Shown: positions 54,725 to 63,651, counted from the stretch's first letter. The stretch: 64,000 bases of DNA from Candidatus Methanoperedens sp. (GCA_012026795.1 VEPM01000013.1:1-64000), one strand, 5' to 3'. Numbers and translations: made by a program. Notes: generated from the letters alone by a model not told the origin.

Positions 54725-55705
54725 ATGGTTAACGAAAAGTTAGCAGAGTTTGTAAAGACGTCAAAGCCATCAGTGGCCGTCGTCGGGCTTGGTGGCGCAG
54801 GATGTAACATAACGACATGGATAGCAGAAAAAGGAATGGCGGGCGGAAAGATCGTCGCAGCTAATACCGATGTAAACCACTTATCAACAATGAGTAAAGC
54901 TGATAAACTGGTACTGCTTGGTGAGAAATTATGTAAGGGACATGGGTGCGGGGGATATCCGGAAATGGGTGCCCAGGCAACCAAAGAAAACCTCACAGAA
55001 ATCAGGGCCGAACTTGAGGGAACAAATCTTGTTTTCCTTGTAGCGGGATTGGGAGGAGGAACAGGTACAGGAGCAATACCTGTAGTTGGTGAAGTAACAA
55101 GAGAACTCGGCTGTCTCACAATTGCTTGTGTGACAATTCCATTCAAGATCGAACAGTTCAGGAGAGAGAAAGCCAGGGAAGCTATTAAAGCGCTCTCAGC
55201 AAGCTGCGACGCAACGATTGTCATTGACAACGGAAAATTGAGAGAAGTTGCAGGCAACCTTCCTTTAAAAGAGGCACTTGCAGTAGCAAATGCACTCATA
55301 GGAGCATTTGTCAAGAACATTACCGAGACGATCACACAGCCAAGCTTGATAAACCTTGATTACGCAGATCTTCGCGCAGTAATGGAGAGAGGCGGAGTCT
55401 CAGCAATAGGCATTGGCGAAGGCGACGGCGAGGACAGGGTAGCAAAGGCAGTTTCACAGGCACTTGCAGTCCCATTGCTTGATATTTCAGATATGTCAGC
55501 AACCTATGGCGTATTGATCCACATAGTCGGTGGCGAAGACCTGACACTCGAAGAAGTAGCAGTTACCGGCGAATTGATCATGGACAAGGTCCCGAACACC
55601 AAGAGGGTTATCTGGGGCGCAAAAGTCGATGACCAGCTCACAGGCAGAGTACGTGTAATGGCAGTCTTGACAGGAGTCAAGAGCCCATTCATGGAAGGCG
55701 AGTAA
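54725..55705 (+). CDS. ftsZ: Cell division GTPase FtsZ
   Basis: The 326-residue tubulin-like protein has the nucleotide loop VVGLGGAGCN (20-28), the tubulin signature GGGTGTG (110-116) and NLDYADLRAVM (T7 loop). It ends soon after the core (SPFMEGE), with no long C-terminal linker. It polymerises at mid-cell. A TATA-like element lies near 54662. A hairpin terminator follows. Confidence 0.95.
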   Translation: MVNEKLAEFVKTSKPSVAVVGLGGAGCNITTWIAEKGMAGGKIVAANTDVNHLSTMSKADKLVLLGEKLCKGHGCGGYPEMGAQATKENLTEIRAELEGTNLVFLVAGLGGGTGTGAIPVVGEVTRELGCLTIACVTIPFKIEQFRREKAREAIKALSASCDATIVIDNGKLREVAGNLPLKEALAVANALIGAFVKNITETITQPSLINLDYADLRAVMERGGVSAIGIGEGDGEDRVAKAVSQALAVPLLDISDMSATYGVLIHIVGGEDLTLEEVAVTGELIMDKVPNTKRVIWGAKVDDQLTGRVRVMAVLTGVKSPFMEGE

Positions 55706-55715
55706 TATATTTTAC

Positions 55716-55758
55716 GTGATGTGATTATTCACATCACACATTCTTTCTTTTTTTTATC
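55716..55758 (+). terminator. Hairpin plus poly-T terminator of ftsZ
   Basis: A perfect 9-bp stem (55716-55724 with 55729-55737) with a TTAT loop is followed by a T-rich run (TTCTTTCTTTTTTTTATC). This is a bacterial-style terminator 11 bases after the ftsZ stop. Confidence 0.85.
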
Positions 55759-55881
55759 TCTCTGGCATTTCCCCTGGTAGTTGCGGTCTCGACTGCCATC
55801 TCTGCAAGCAACGGTCTTTTGATACGGGATTACAGATAAACGGATCGAGAAGCCCTCCTTCCAGGTCTTGAGAAGTAGTAC

Positions 55882-56045
55882 TTATTTTAGCTTATCCGGA
55901 TTTATCCTGATTACCCGGTCATCGTCCTCAGCTGGTACACCCCTGCCATCCCTGTTGCTTGTAAGGATATAGAGATAACTATCCGGACCTGCTACGGCAT
56001 CACGCAACCTGCCAAAATCCCTGTTGAGATGACGGCGAAATGTTC
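55882..56045 (-). pseudogene. C-terminal remnant of a PQQ-type glucose/sorbosone dehydrogenase
   Basis: The minus strand reads DFGRLRDAVAGPDSYLYILT then SNRDGRG and DDDRVIRINPDKLK and a stop, the end of a GSDH-family beta-propeller dehydrogenase. No start or the other 90 percent of the gene is present; coding-like sequence fades out upstream. The rest of the 55760-56204 interval holds no other recognisable feature. Confidence 0.75.
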
Positions 56046-56204
56046 CTTTATTTTTACTCCATCTCCATGTTTTTGATGGCTGACAATTTAGATAAATGTT
56101 TGTCTTAATTATCTCCGGAGCCGGTCATATTAGCAACCTTGAAAAACCCGCCCTTTTCACTCGTTGGTTTTGATGAGTATTGTCAATGAATGGTTCAATA
56201 GCAT

Positions 56205-56462
56205 TTAATGCTTATTCATTTCTTCTTCAATAATATCTTCCAGGCCAATATCTCCCTCTACATATTTTTTAATAATGGATTTTTGTTTTGACTCTGTTAG
56301 AGAATCCCAGTATTTTTTAATGTCTTCTGTAGTATCAAAAACAAAATCACCATCAGGAGCGGCTATAGGTATGCAGCTCCCTTCTGAACAGGCTGCTATT
56401 TTTTCCAGTTTTTCAGCTATTTTTCCTCTGACTATTCTTTTTCTAACTAAAATTTTGACCAT
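56205..56462 (-). CDS. Hypothetical small acidic protein
   Basis: This 85-residue protein has a basic N-terminal strand-helix (KILVRKRIVRGKIAEKL), a middle SCIPIAAPDGDFVF and an acidic helical tail. It could be a toxin-antitoxin component, but nothing proves that. It is divergent from the gene at 56551. Confidence 0.5.
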   Translation of the reverse strand: MVKILVRKRIVRGKIAEKLEKIAACSEGSCIPIAAPDGDFVFDTTEDIKKYWDSLTESKQKSIIKKYVEGDIGLEDIIEEEMNKH

Positions 56463-56550
56463 AGCCTTAATTTATCTTAATATCAATGCTAAAATTTATC
56501 GGTAGGAACATTTATTTGAATAGACTTACAATCGTATTGTTGTGAGTGGT

Positions 56551-57690
56551 ATGAATACAAAATCTCTCTTAAAAATATTAATCGTTTTGTTCATTTCTGG
56601 TATCATTTTTTCCTCAATTGCCAGTGCTTCAGAATTCAAGTCCGGGGATAACCTCATCATCGCGAAAGATGAAGTGATAAATGATGATCTTTATTTTGCA
56701 GGAAATTCGATAACAATAGACGGTACTATCAACGGTGATCTTATTGCTGCAGGTTCTGAAATAAAAGTCACCGGAACAATAAATGGTGGGATTATTGCGG
56801 CTGGAGGTTCCATAATCGTTACCGGGAATGTCACGAATGATATCAGGGCAGCGGGTGGCGAAGTCAGGATTGATGGTAATGTCGGGGATAATATTCTTGT
56901 TTTTACCGGGAACCTCGTTTTAGAGAAAAATGCGAGAATAGCCAGGGACTTAACATTGGGTGCAGGAACTGCTACTATTGATGGTATTGTGAATGGGAAT
57001 ATCAATGGAGGAGCTTCCAATATGGAAATGAGAGGAGTGACAAAGGGAAATGTGGCTATTAGAATAGATAATAATATCAAGCTCTCTCCTGGAGCAATCA
57101 TAGGCGGGAACCTGGAATATACGGCCCCCCGTCCGGGTGAAATTTCAGGAATTGTTTCAGGAACGACTACTTATAAAGAAACACCTGTAAGAAGGGAAAA
57201 TTTCATGTCCCGGTTACCGGGTGAGGTACTGGGATATTTATGGCTTTTATTGATCGGGATAGTATCCCTGATACTCGCTCCCGAATTAACTCAAAGGATT
57301 TCAGATAATATTTCAGTTAAGCCGTTAAAGAATCTTTTGTGGGGACTCCTATTCCTGATAGTTACACCCATTATTGCGGTATTACTTTTAGTAACCGTAA
57401 TTGGAATTCCACCTGGTCTGATATTACTAGCTGTTTATATCGTATTATTATATATAAGTAGAATTTATATCGGGTTATGGGTTGGACAATATGTATCAGG
57501 GAAGTTGAAGCAGGAAACCAAGTCCAGGGTATTAGCAATGGCTTTAGGTTTGATTATCGTGGTTATAGGTATAAATCTGCCAATTATCGGGGGATTTGTT
57601 CATTTTATAATTATTCTTCTTGGACTCGGAGCCATTATATTGACAGTATATAATAGCTACAAGAAATTAAAAGAGCAAAAAGCCATCTGA
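56551..57690 (+). CDS. Exported bactofilin-like repeat protein with C-terminal membrane helices
   Basis: The protein has a signal peptide (hydrophobic residues 9-27), then a beta-helical polymer-forming (bactofilin-like) domain built of short repeats such as GTINGDLIAAG, GNVTNDIRAAGG and GIVNGNINGG, and finally about four membrane helices. It would form a surface-anchored beta-solenoid; role unknown. Start is taken at the second Met (ATG 56551); the first codon of the open frame is GTG. Confidence 0.8.
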   Translation: MNTKSLLKILIVLFISGIIFSSIASASEFKSGDNLIIAKDEVINDDLYFAGNSITIDGTINGDLIAAGSEIKVTGTINGGIIAAGGSIIVTGNVTNDIRAAGGEVRIDGNVGDNILVFTGNLVLEKNARIARDLTLGAGTATIDGIVNGNINGGASNMEMRGVTKGNVAIRIDNNIKLSPGAIIGGNLEYTAPRPGEISGIVSGTTTYKETPVRRENFMSRLPGEVLGYLWLLLIGIVSLILAPELTQRISDNISVKPLKNLLWGLLFLIVTPIIAVLLLVTVIGIPPGLILLAVYIVLLYISRIYIGLWVGQYVSGKLKQETKSRVLAMALGLIIVVIGINLPIIGGFVHFIIILLGLGAIILTVYNSYKKLKEQKAI

Positions 57691-57708
57691 TCGTTATATA
57701 TCAAAATT

Positions 57709-58638
57709 TCATATATCAAGAATTGACCTGAATATCAGCAAAATATTGCGTTTCCGTTCCCTTATCCTTCGCACGGAATACGGAAACCATTTTTTGCCAT
57801 AAGGGATATAATCAACAACTACAAATCCTTTTTTTACAAGCCTGTTCTTCAACTCTTCCCTGACCCCATGAAGCATCTGGAATTCGATCTTCTTTTTATG
57901 AGCCTTGTTGGCTTCAATTGCCTCATTGACCAGGCGGTCATCATGTGTAGCAATAGCAAAAAACGGGCTCCTGTAGAACAGGAATCCCATGAGTTTTGAG
58001 AAATTTATTGTTACATCTGCGCGGCTTGAATATGCTATTTTACTATTTTCTTTATAAGCGCCTTTTACGAGGCGTATGATGCCGCCCATTGATATAATTC
58101 TTCGGATATCGCTTTCACTTCTTTTAAGGTTTGTCTGGATCGCTATTCCTGTGTTTTTGTATTTCTTAAAAATAGTAAGGTAAATATCGATCGTATCCTC
58201 TGTGTAAGGCGAGTTCTCCATATCGATCCATACGAAAATATCGTTAGCAGCGCTTACAATCGTTTCCACATGGGATAAGCACAGGTTTTTATCGATCCCA
58301 AGCCCAAGCTGCGTGAGTTTTATGGAAAGTGAGGAGTTCAGTTTTGCATCTTTAATAGCCCGCAGGATTCCAAGGTTCTCGATCTTGTTTTTCTCGGCCT
58401 CTTCTCTATCTTTTACATGCTCGCCAAGAAAATTGATTATGGCGCCAATGCCCCTGTTGTTTGCCTTTTTTGCGCTTATGATGGCGTCATCTAAGGTTTC
58501 ACCAGCTATCCATTGGCGTGCAAACCTGATGAAGAAACTCATAACCCTTGTTAGAAATTGGGGTTGGGGGTACTTAAGGGCTGTGTTACCCAAAATAATC
58601 ACCAAAAATCCAATATAGCGTATGACATAGTGAATCAT
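57709..58638 (-). CDS. Proline dehydrogenase
   Basis: The enzyme oxidises proline to pyrroline-5-carboxylate with FAD. The barrel contains SIKLTQLGLGID, VWIDMENSPYTEDTID, GIAIQTNLKRSESDI, RLVKGAYKE, AIATHDDRLV and the C-terminal FVVVDYIPYGKKWFPYSVRR. The N-terminus (about 20 residues) is hydrophobic. The start chosen, 58638, is the Met that lies 7-8 bases after GGTGAG; a longer open frame to 58767 is antisense to the neighbouring gene. Confidence 0.85.
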   Translation of the reverse strand: MIHYVIRYIGFLVIILGNTALKYPQPQFLTRVMSFFIRFARQWIAGETLDDAIISAKKANNRGIGAIINFLGEHVKDREEAEKNKIENLGILRAIKDAKLNSSLSIKLTQLGLGIDKNLCLSHVETIVSAANDIFVWIDMENSPYTEDTIDIYLTIFKKYKNTGIAIQTNLKRSESDIRRIISMGGIIRLVKGAYKENSKIAYSSRADVTINFSKLMGFLFYRSPFFAIATHDDRLVNEAIEANKAHKKKIEFQMLHGVREELKNRLVKKGFVVVDYIPYGKKWFPYSVRRIRERKRNILLIFRSILDI

Positions 58639-58710
58639 GCATATCTCACCAGAAAGGAAACGATACAACAAACCGCAAAGGACGCAAAGAACACAAAATC
58701 CAGAGATAAT

Positions 58711-58983
58711 ATGAAAAAGAATGACGAATTCAAGGATGTGTATGAAGATGTTGTAATTATAAACCATCCTGATTCAATACATAAAATAGAGAAGGGACTA
58801 AAAGCCGCGCTTGGAGTTGCTCCCAGAGGGCAGACTTCATACAAAAGAAAATTAAGTGAGAGCGGGGAAATATTGCTGCTGCGACTGCCAAAAGAGCTTA
58901 GAGAATCATATCATATTGAAAAAGGCACACATGCCCTGGTTACTCCTATAGGGCCGAAAAAAGCTATTGTAGAGTTCGAGTGA
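58711..58983 (+). CDS. Hypothetical small protein
   Basis: The 90-residue protein starts MKKNDEFKDVYEDVVI and ends GPKKAIVEFE; the tail has an AbrB-like strand pattern (ELRESYHIEKGTHALVTPIG). The open frame extends upstream through a repeat (CCGCAAAGGACGCAAAGAAC at 58671-58690) that is probably not coding. Unrecognised family. It is divergent from proline dehydrogenase. Confidence 0.55.
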   Translation: MKKNDEFKDVYEDVVIINHPDSIHKIEKGLKAALGVAPRGQTSYKRKLSESGEILLLRLPKELRESYHIEKGTHALVTPIGPKKAIVEFE

Positions 58984-59200
58984 TTTCAGAACTTCCAGTT
59001 TTTCACCTTCAATAAAAATGTTTTTCGTATCGTCAAAACCGAAGGATTCTTCCTTGCATGGAACAAGAGTTACAGTGGTGGAAGACTGTAATACCCGGAA
59101 AGCGTCGGACTTGCCTGCCCAGTTTAAAACATAGCGTTCGTTTTTAAATTCGATAGCCTTACCAAGAGTGATTTACAGTTTTTCCCAGTCGATTTTGCCT
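58984..59200 (-). pseudogene. Fragment of a type III-like DNA methyltransferase (Mod)
   Basis: The minus strand reads NERYVLNWAGKSDAFRVLQS, then LVPCKEESFGFDDTKNIFIE and GEKLEVLKS, which is the conserved N-terminal region of site-specific DNA-methyltransferases of the Mod type, just before the catalytic motif. A TAA in frame precedes it, and the continuation into the catalytic domain is missing, replaced by the gene at 58711. It is a decayed restriction-modification remnant. Confidence 0.75.
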
Positions 59201-59258
59201 TAAATCACATTATACTAACAACGAATATTTTCAGTGAAGTATTTATGGTACTGTAATT

Positions 59259-59675
59259 ATGTTGAAAGCTATGGTATCTGAAGAAACGGAACCACAGATG
59301 AACACAGATAAACACAGATTGAACGCAATGTCTGAGCGGATCATAGGGGCTGCTTTTGAAGTAAGCAATGTTCTTGGAGCAGGTTTTCTGGAAAAAGTCT
59401 ATGAAAATGCTTTGAATATTGAGTTAAATTTGAGAGGATTACAAACCTTTCAACAGGCACCATTAAAGGTATATTATAAGGATGAATTGGTTGGCGACTA
59501 CATAGCTGATATTTTGGTTGAAAATGAGATAATAATTGAAGTTAAAGCGGTAAAAGAAATCGATGCAATTCATTTTGCTCAATGCTTAAATTATCTTAGA
59601 ATAACTGGGCGTAAACTTTGTCTTTTGTTGAATTTCAGTAAACCAAGAGTAGAAATTAAAAGAATCATGATGTGA
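59259..59675 (+). CDS. GxxExxY protein (PD-(D/E)XK-like)
   Basis: The 138-residue frame includes the family motif GAGFLEKVYENAL (GxxExxY) and the nuclease-like DYIADILVENEIIIEVKAV with D..ExK. Family function is unknown, but the fold is PD-(D/E)XK-like. The N-terminal residues EPQMNTDKHRLN are read through a CACAGATGAA-type repeat; Met14 or Met24 may be the true start. Inverted copies of the repeat flank the gene. Confidence 0.8.
   Translation: MLKAMVSEETEPQMNTDKHRLNAMSERIIGAAFEVSNVLGAGFLEKVYENALNIELNLRGLQTFQQAPLKVYYKDELVGDYIADILVENEIIIEVKAVKEIDAIHFAQCLNYLRITGRKLCLLLNFSKPRVEIKRIMM
59291..59320 (+). repeat. Left inverted repeat of the GxxExxY unit
   Basis: A 30-base sequence with an internal period of about 10 (ACCACAGATGAACACAGATA, then AACACAGATT). 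It lies in the 5' part of the GxxExxY frame. Its inverted partner is at 59695-59726. Confidence 0.85.
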
Positions 59676-59694
59676 ATCAAATTCCAATGAAACA

Positions 59695-59726
59695 AATCTG
59701 TGGTTCATCTGTGTTCATCTGTGGTT
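59695..59726 (-). repeat. Right inverted repeat of the GxxExxY unit
   Basis: Reverse complement of 59291-59320 apart from one substitution and one or two inserted bases. It lies 19 bases after the GxxExxY stop, so the two copies bracket the gene. Confidence 0.85.
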
Positions 59727-59792
59727 AATAAATTTCCAAAAACAAAATAACCATATTTCACAAAAATATGAAAACGATATGCTAAGATACTA

Positions 59793-60866
59793 TCAGGATG
59801 AATCCGCCCCTAAAACCTGAAATCTCATCATCCCCACATAAAGCACAACCGCCACAGCCGCATACATCCCGCAATAAACCAGTGCCTGGGCGCCAATAGA
59901 ATCGGCTGACAGCCTTGTCACAAGGTTAAAAGGGGAATTTGTGAACAGATATCCCATGAGGAACATCAATATCAGCACAAGTGAATACAAATACTGTGAG
60001 ATCATCCTCTTTTTATATTTTACTGCTATCATCGCCCCGATAATAACAACGATCGCTCCAGTTATTCCTGACAGAAGTAGTATTAATCCGGTGTTGTAAA
60101 CCACCACTCCATTTAACCTGACAAGAAGAAGCCACAAAAAAGCCTGTGCAGGGACAATAACAACAGCAGTGATCATCTTTCCATTCAATATCCGGGAAAA
60201 TGACACTGGTGTTACCAGCAGCAAATCCATGGTCTTGCGTTCATATTCCTCGGTCAGCATATCGATAATCAGGCCACCGGAAATGAAAACGGGTGTGAAT
60301 ACAAGAAGCGGGATAAGTATCCCGAATATGAATTCAAAATAGGTCGATGTTTTTTTCGGAATATTATCTACATAGAGTTTTATTGGTTCAAAACCGATCC
60401 TTGCACCTCTTATATCCCGGACATAGCCTTCATATTCCTCCAGGGGTTTCTTTAGCTCCAGTGTTACGAAAGTGCCCCTTATATCTGATTTTGGAAGATA
60501 GATCACCAGATTGATAATTTCATTGCCTCCCGACCCTTCTTTCGGGATAACGATGATGGCATCAATCTTATTATTATAAAAATCAACAAGTGCCGCGTCA
60601 ACATCTGTATAATAATGCGGGTTTACCTGGCCTTTTTCAATGAATTGCCTTAATTCACCCTGCCCGACAATTCCCACATTGGCCCTGGGAGCGTCATATT
60701 TGCTCAGAGAGGACGGATCAAAAAATGAAGCAAGACCAATAACGATCAAAGATGAGAAAGATGCAATTAACAATTGTACGATTATTGCAAGTATTAGTGT
60801 TTTCTCAAACAGGAGGGATTTAATCTCCTTTTTCACAATAACCCCTGTATCAGCCAAAAACAACAC
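59793..60866 (-). CDS. ABC-2 type transporter permease
   Basis: The 357-residue membrane protein starts with a cytoplasmic helix (VKKEIKSLLFEKTLILA), a long extracytoplasmic domain (residues 50-185), then five membrane helices with MLTEEYERKTMDLLLVTPVS, the ABC-2 permease coupling signature. It probably acts with the permease upstream (overlap 17 bases) and the ATPase at 62721. Substrate unknown. Confidence 0.85.
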   Translation of the reverse strand: MLFLADTGVIVKKEIKSLLFEKTLILAIIVQLLIASFSSLIVIGLASFFDPSSLSKYDAPRANVGIVGQGELRQFIEKGQVNPHYYTDVDAALVDFYNNKIDAIIVIPKEGSGGNEIINLVIYLPKSDIRGTFVTLELKKPLEEYEGYVRDIRGARIGFEPIKLYVDNIPKKTSTYFEFIFGILIPLLVFTPVFISGGLIIDMLTEEYERKTMDLLLVTPVSFSRILNGKMITAVVIVPAQAFLWLLLVRLNGVVVYNTGLILLLSGITGAIVVIIGAMIAVKYKKRMISQYLYSLVLILMFLMGYLFTNSPFNLVTRLSADSIGAQALVYCGMYAAVAVVLYVGMMRFQVLGADSS

Positions 60867-62628
60867 TCCTTACCAGATAAAGATTATAAGCTGCATGAAC
60901 AATCGATGCCAGGATAACACAGGCAAGATACTCCCGATGCCCCAGGTATCTCATACCCAGTGATGCTGCTGTTGTGGAGCTGACATGTAAAAGCAAAGGA
61001 AAAACAAGAAGTCCGATCCCCATCACTGACCCGAATGCCGAGCCTGCAATACTGGCAATGACCACAAGAAGCAGGACTTTCTCACCTGCAAAAAAACCAA
61101 ACCCTGATAATATCCCGAATTTCAGGGCATTACCTGTCGTGACTTCAGCCATTTTCCTGGAAAATACCGTATAGATACCGGCTGATTTTACCAGTTCTTC
61201 AACAAAAGCAGCAACAATAATAAATAATAATATCCCGATGCGAATCGGAAAATTAAACATCAAGACAATAAGCATCAACTGGATCGAAAATACAAGAGGG
61301 AGAAGGGCAATGCTGAGTGAGAATAGCGGAGCTGGAACCCGTTTAATAAATTCCTGGATCGAATCAAGAAGCTTTTCCTTGATGGATTTTTGTGTGAACA
61401 GGTCTTCTTCCCTGTAAATGAAAATGCCGAATATGAATATCAGGATGGATAACAGGTAAAACGGAAGTGTGGAAAACATATAATCGCTTACCGAAACAGT
61501 CTCATTTTCAAGAAGCCTGACAACAAGTGTTATCGGGGAAATGATGCTGATGGCATGGATATTTGCGAACATCGCGGGAAAGAAAATATAACCGGACAGG
61601 AAAACAGAAAGGAAAATAAGCACAAAACTGAGTTCTTTAAAACTGCGTGCAATTATTGCGCCCAGGAAGGATGTTGAAAGGAACATCAGGGAAACAGGCA
61701 GGAGGGTCAGGATTATCCATGGGCTTCCTCCAAGCTTAAATGTCATTATTGCCACAAGCGCAATCGAACCCAGAAGATACGGTAGAAGCTTTCCAAGGAC
61801 TATCTGGTAAGGACTGGCAGGTGTTACAAGCAACAGTTCACCTTTTCTCTTTATTCTTTCATCCATAATGCTTGATGAAAAAAACTGTGCGATAAAAAAA
61901 ATAGGAAATATAAATATAAAACTCAGGACAACGGATTTAAAAGGGATAGACGGGTTAAAATGAGATGGTGTTGCCAGAGTTTGTTCATTAATGGGTGAAA
62001 TTATTTTATTTTCCGTTATTTCCCTGGCAGAAGGAATTTGTATATTCTTAGCAGATTCATCCGGCATATTTCCTGTTCCTTGCTTTTCGGTGACGGGCGC
62101 AGAGACTTGACTTGCCCCCGGAGCCGCCTGCGCTGGCATATTCACAGGAATATTATTGATAGACGGCGCCTGGAAAGCCTGTTCACGGGGGATGTTTTTT
62201 ATTTTGATCCACACAGGAAAAGTATTATTCAGGTCATTATATGACAAAAGCCTTGATTCATCATATTTTTTTATGGCCTTATCAAGAGCATCAAGAGCCG
62301 ATATTGATTTTTCATTATTATGGTAATAAATTTTATCGCCATTTATGAGAATATCTATTCCTTCATTCTCAAAAAGAGATTTAGCCCCTCTTTCACCTGC
62401 AATTACAACTTCGAATTTAGCCTCGTTTTGTAAAACCCTTGCAAGGGATGCATCCGTCACAACAACCCTGTAAATATTATCATTTATATGAAGACCTGAC
62501 TGGGCTGCAAAAAAAGAAGCAGTCCCTATCAGGATTAAAATTATGAAAGAAAAAAAACGGGTTTTAAGACTGAAATTTGACTTTGTCCTCCTTAATTCCC
62601 ATCTGGCTATTGTAAATATTTGTCCCAT
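60850..62628 (-). CDS. ABC-2 permease fused to a PrsW-like membrane peptidase domain
   Basis: The 592-residue protein has an ABC-2 permease half (residues 1-415: first helix, 200-residue external domain with a proline-rich spacer, FSSSIMDERIKRKGELLLVTPAS, then five helices) and a C-terminal half with PrsW/CAAX-protease-like motifs: FVEELVK (Glu477-478, Lys481), GFFAGE (Glu516), His548 and HAAYN (His578). Intramembrane proteolysis is suggested by the motifs but unproven. The two ABC-2 permeases lie in one operon, divergent from the ATPase gene. Confidence 0.8.
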   Translation of the reverse strand: MGQIFTIARWELRRTKSNFSLKTRFFSFIILILIGTASFFAAQSGLHINDNIYRVVVTDASLARVLQNEAKFEVVIAGERGAKSLFENEGIDILINGDKIYYHNNEKSISALDALDKAIKKYDESRLLSYNDLNNTFPVWIKIKNIPREQAFQAPSINNIPVNMPAQAAPGASQVSAPVTEKQGTGNMPDESAKNIQIPSAREITENKIISPINEQTLATPSHFNPSIPFKSVVLSFIFIFPIFFIAQFFSSSIMDERIKRKGELLLVTPASPYQIVLGKLLPYLLGSIALVAIMTFKLGGSPWIILTLLPVSLMFLSTSFLGAIIARSFKELSFVLIFLSVFLSGYIFFPAMFANIHAISIISPITLVVRLLENETVSVSDYMFSTLPFYLLSILIFIFGIFIYREEDLFTQKSIKEKLLDSIQEFIKRVPAPLFSLSIALLPLVFSIQLMLIVLMFNFPIRIGILLFIIVAAFVEELVKSAGIYTVFSRKMAEVTTGNALKFGILSGFGFFAGEKVLLLVVIASIAGSAFGSVMGIGLLVFPLLLHVSSTTAASLGMRYLGHREYLACVILASIVHAAYNLYLVRSVVFG

Positions 62629-62671
62629 ATTTAGCTTATTCCTTCCATTTTTCTCATTTATTTCATCATAA

Positions 62672-62705
62672 TACTTATAATGTTTATGAGATAAATAAGT
62701 ATTTA
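62672..62705. promoter_or_regulatory. 9-bp inverted repeat between divergent ABC transporter genes
   Basis: AATACTTAT at 62672-62680 and ATAAGTATT at 62697-62705 are perfect inverted copies 16 bases apart, between the permease start (62628) and ATPase start (62721). The AT-rich block probably carries both TATA boxes; the repeat may be a shared operator. Confidence 0.4.
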
Positions 62706-62720
62706 AAATAGGTATTTATT

Positions 62721-63602
62721 ATGAATGAAATCGAAGTAAAAGGGCTCAGGAAAGAATATGGAAGTTTTACTGCTGTTGAGTCCCTGGATTTTGAGGTCAT
62801 GAAAGGCGAAATTTTCGGTATTGTCGGGCCAAACGGCGCAGGAAAGACCACAACTCTTAAAATGTTGAGCGGATTGATTATCCCAGGTGGTGGCAGTATA
62901 AAAATACAGGGACTGGATATCAGGAAACATTCCCGGGAAATCAAGCAAAAACTTGGTTTCCTGCCTGAGGAAAGCCCATTATATGAGGGAATGACTGCAA
63001 TTGATTACCTCATGTTTTTCGCAGAGATTTATGGGATCGGGAAGGAAACTGCGCTCACCCGGATCAGGGGACTGCTAAATGCGCTTAAACTTGATGCGAG
63101 AGATAGAAAGATAGGCGAGATGTCAAAGGGTATGCAGCGAAAAGTGGCAATAGCAAGAGCTTTGATAAACGATCCCGAATACCTTATCCTTGATGAGATG
63201 ACCTCAGGTCTTGATCCTACAACTTCCAAATATCTGTCTGATTTCGTGTTAGAGCTAAAAAAACAGGGAAAAACCATAATTTTTAGCGCACATAACCTGT
63301 ACCAGGTTGAGAGCATATGCGACCATATCCTGATAATGAACCGGGGAAAAGTGGTTTCTATCGGAACCATGCCCCAGATCAGGAAAATGTGCGGGGCAAT
63401 TGAATATTCAATCGAGTTCAATGTCAGGGATAACTTTGATTTTGCAGCCCGGAAAAATAACGGGAATTTTATCACAACAACGCACGATATTGATGAATTT
63501 AACAACATTACAGGCTGGGTGGCAAAGCACAACGGGAAAATAATCAATATAAAAACAGTCGAGACATCACTTGAAGATATATTCCTTAAGCTGATGAATT
63601 GA
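62721..63602 (+). CDS. ABC transporter ATP-binding protein
   Basis: The 293-residue ATPase has Walker A GPNGAGKTT (39-47), a Q-loop LGFLPEESPLYEGM, ABC signature SKGMQRKVAIARAL, Walker B YLILDEMTSGLD and the His switch FSAHN. A 70-residue C-terminal extension is typical of ABC-2 exporters. It would drive the two permeases encoded divergently. Confidence 0.95.
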   Translation: MNEIEVKGLRKEYGSFTAVESLDFEVMKGEIFGIVGPNGAGKTTTLKMLSGLIIPGGGSIKIQGLDIRKHSREIKQKLGFLPEESPLYEGMTAIDYLMFFAEIYGIGKETALTRIRGLLNALKLDARDRKIGEMSKGMQRKVAIARALINDPEYLILDEMTSGLDPTTSKYLSDFVLELKKQGKTIIFSAHNLYQVESICDHILIMNRGKVVSIGTMPQIRKMCGAIEYSIEFNVRDNFDFAARKNNGNFITTTHDIDEFNNITGWVAKHNGKIINIKTVETSLEDIFLKLMN

Positions 63603-63651
63603 AAATATTATCGATATATTAAATACTTTTCACCGCACACACAGTCCTGAT

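Noticed and set aside
54682-55335. 217-codon frame antisense to ftsZ
   Set aside because: Serine/proline-rich shadow of a gene with full tubulin signatures.
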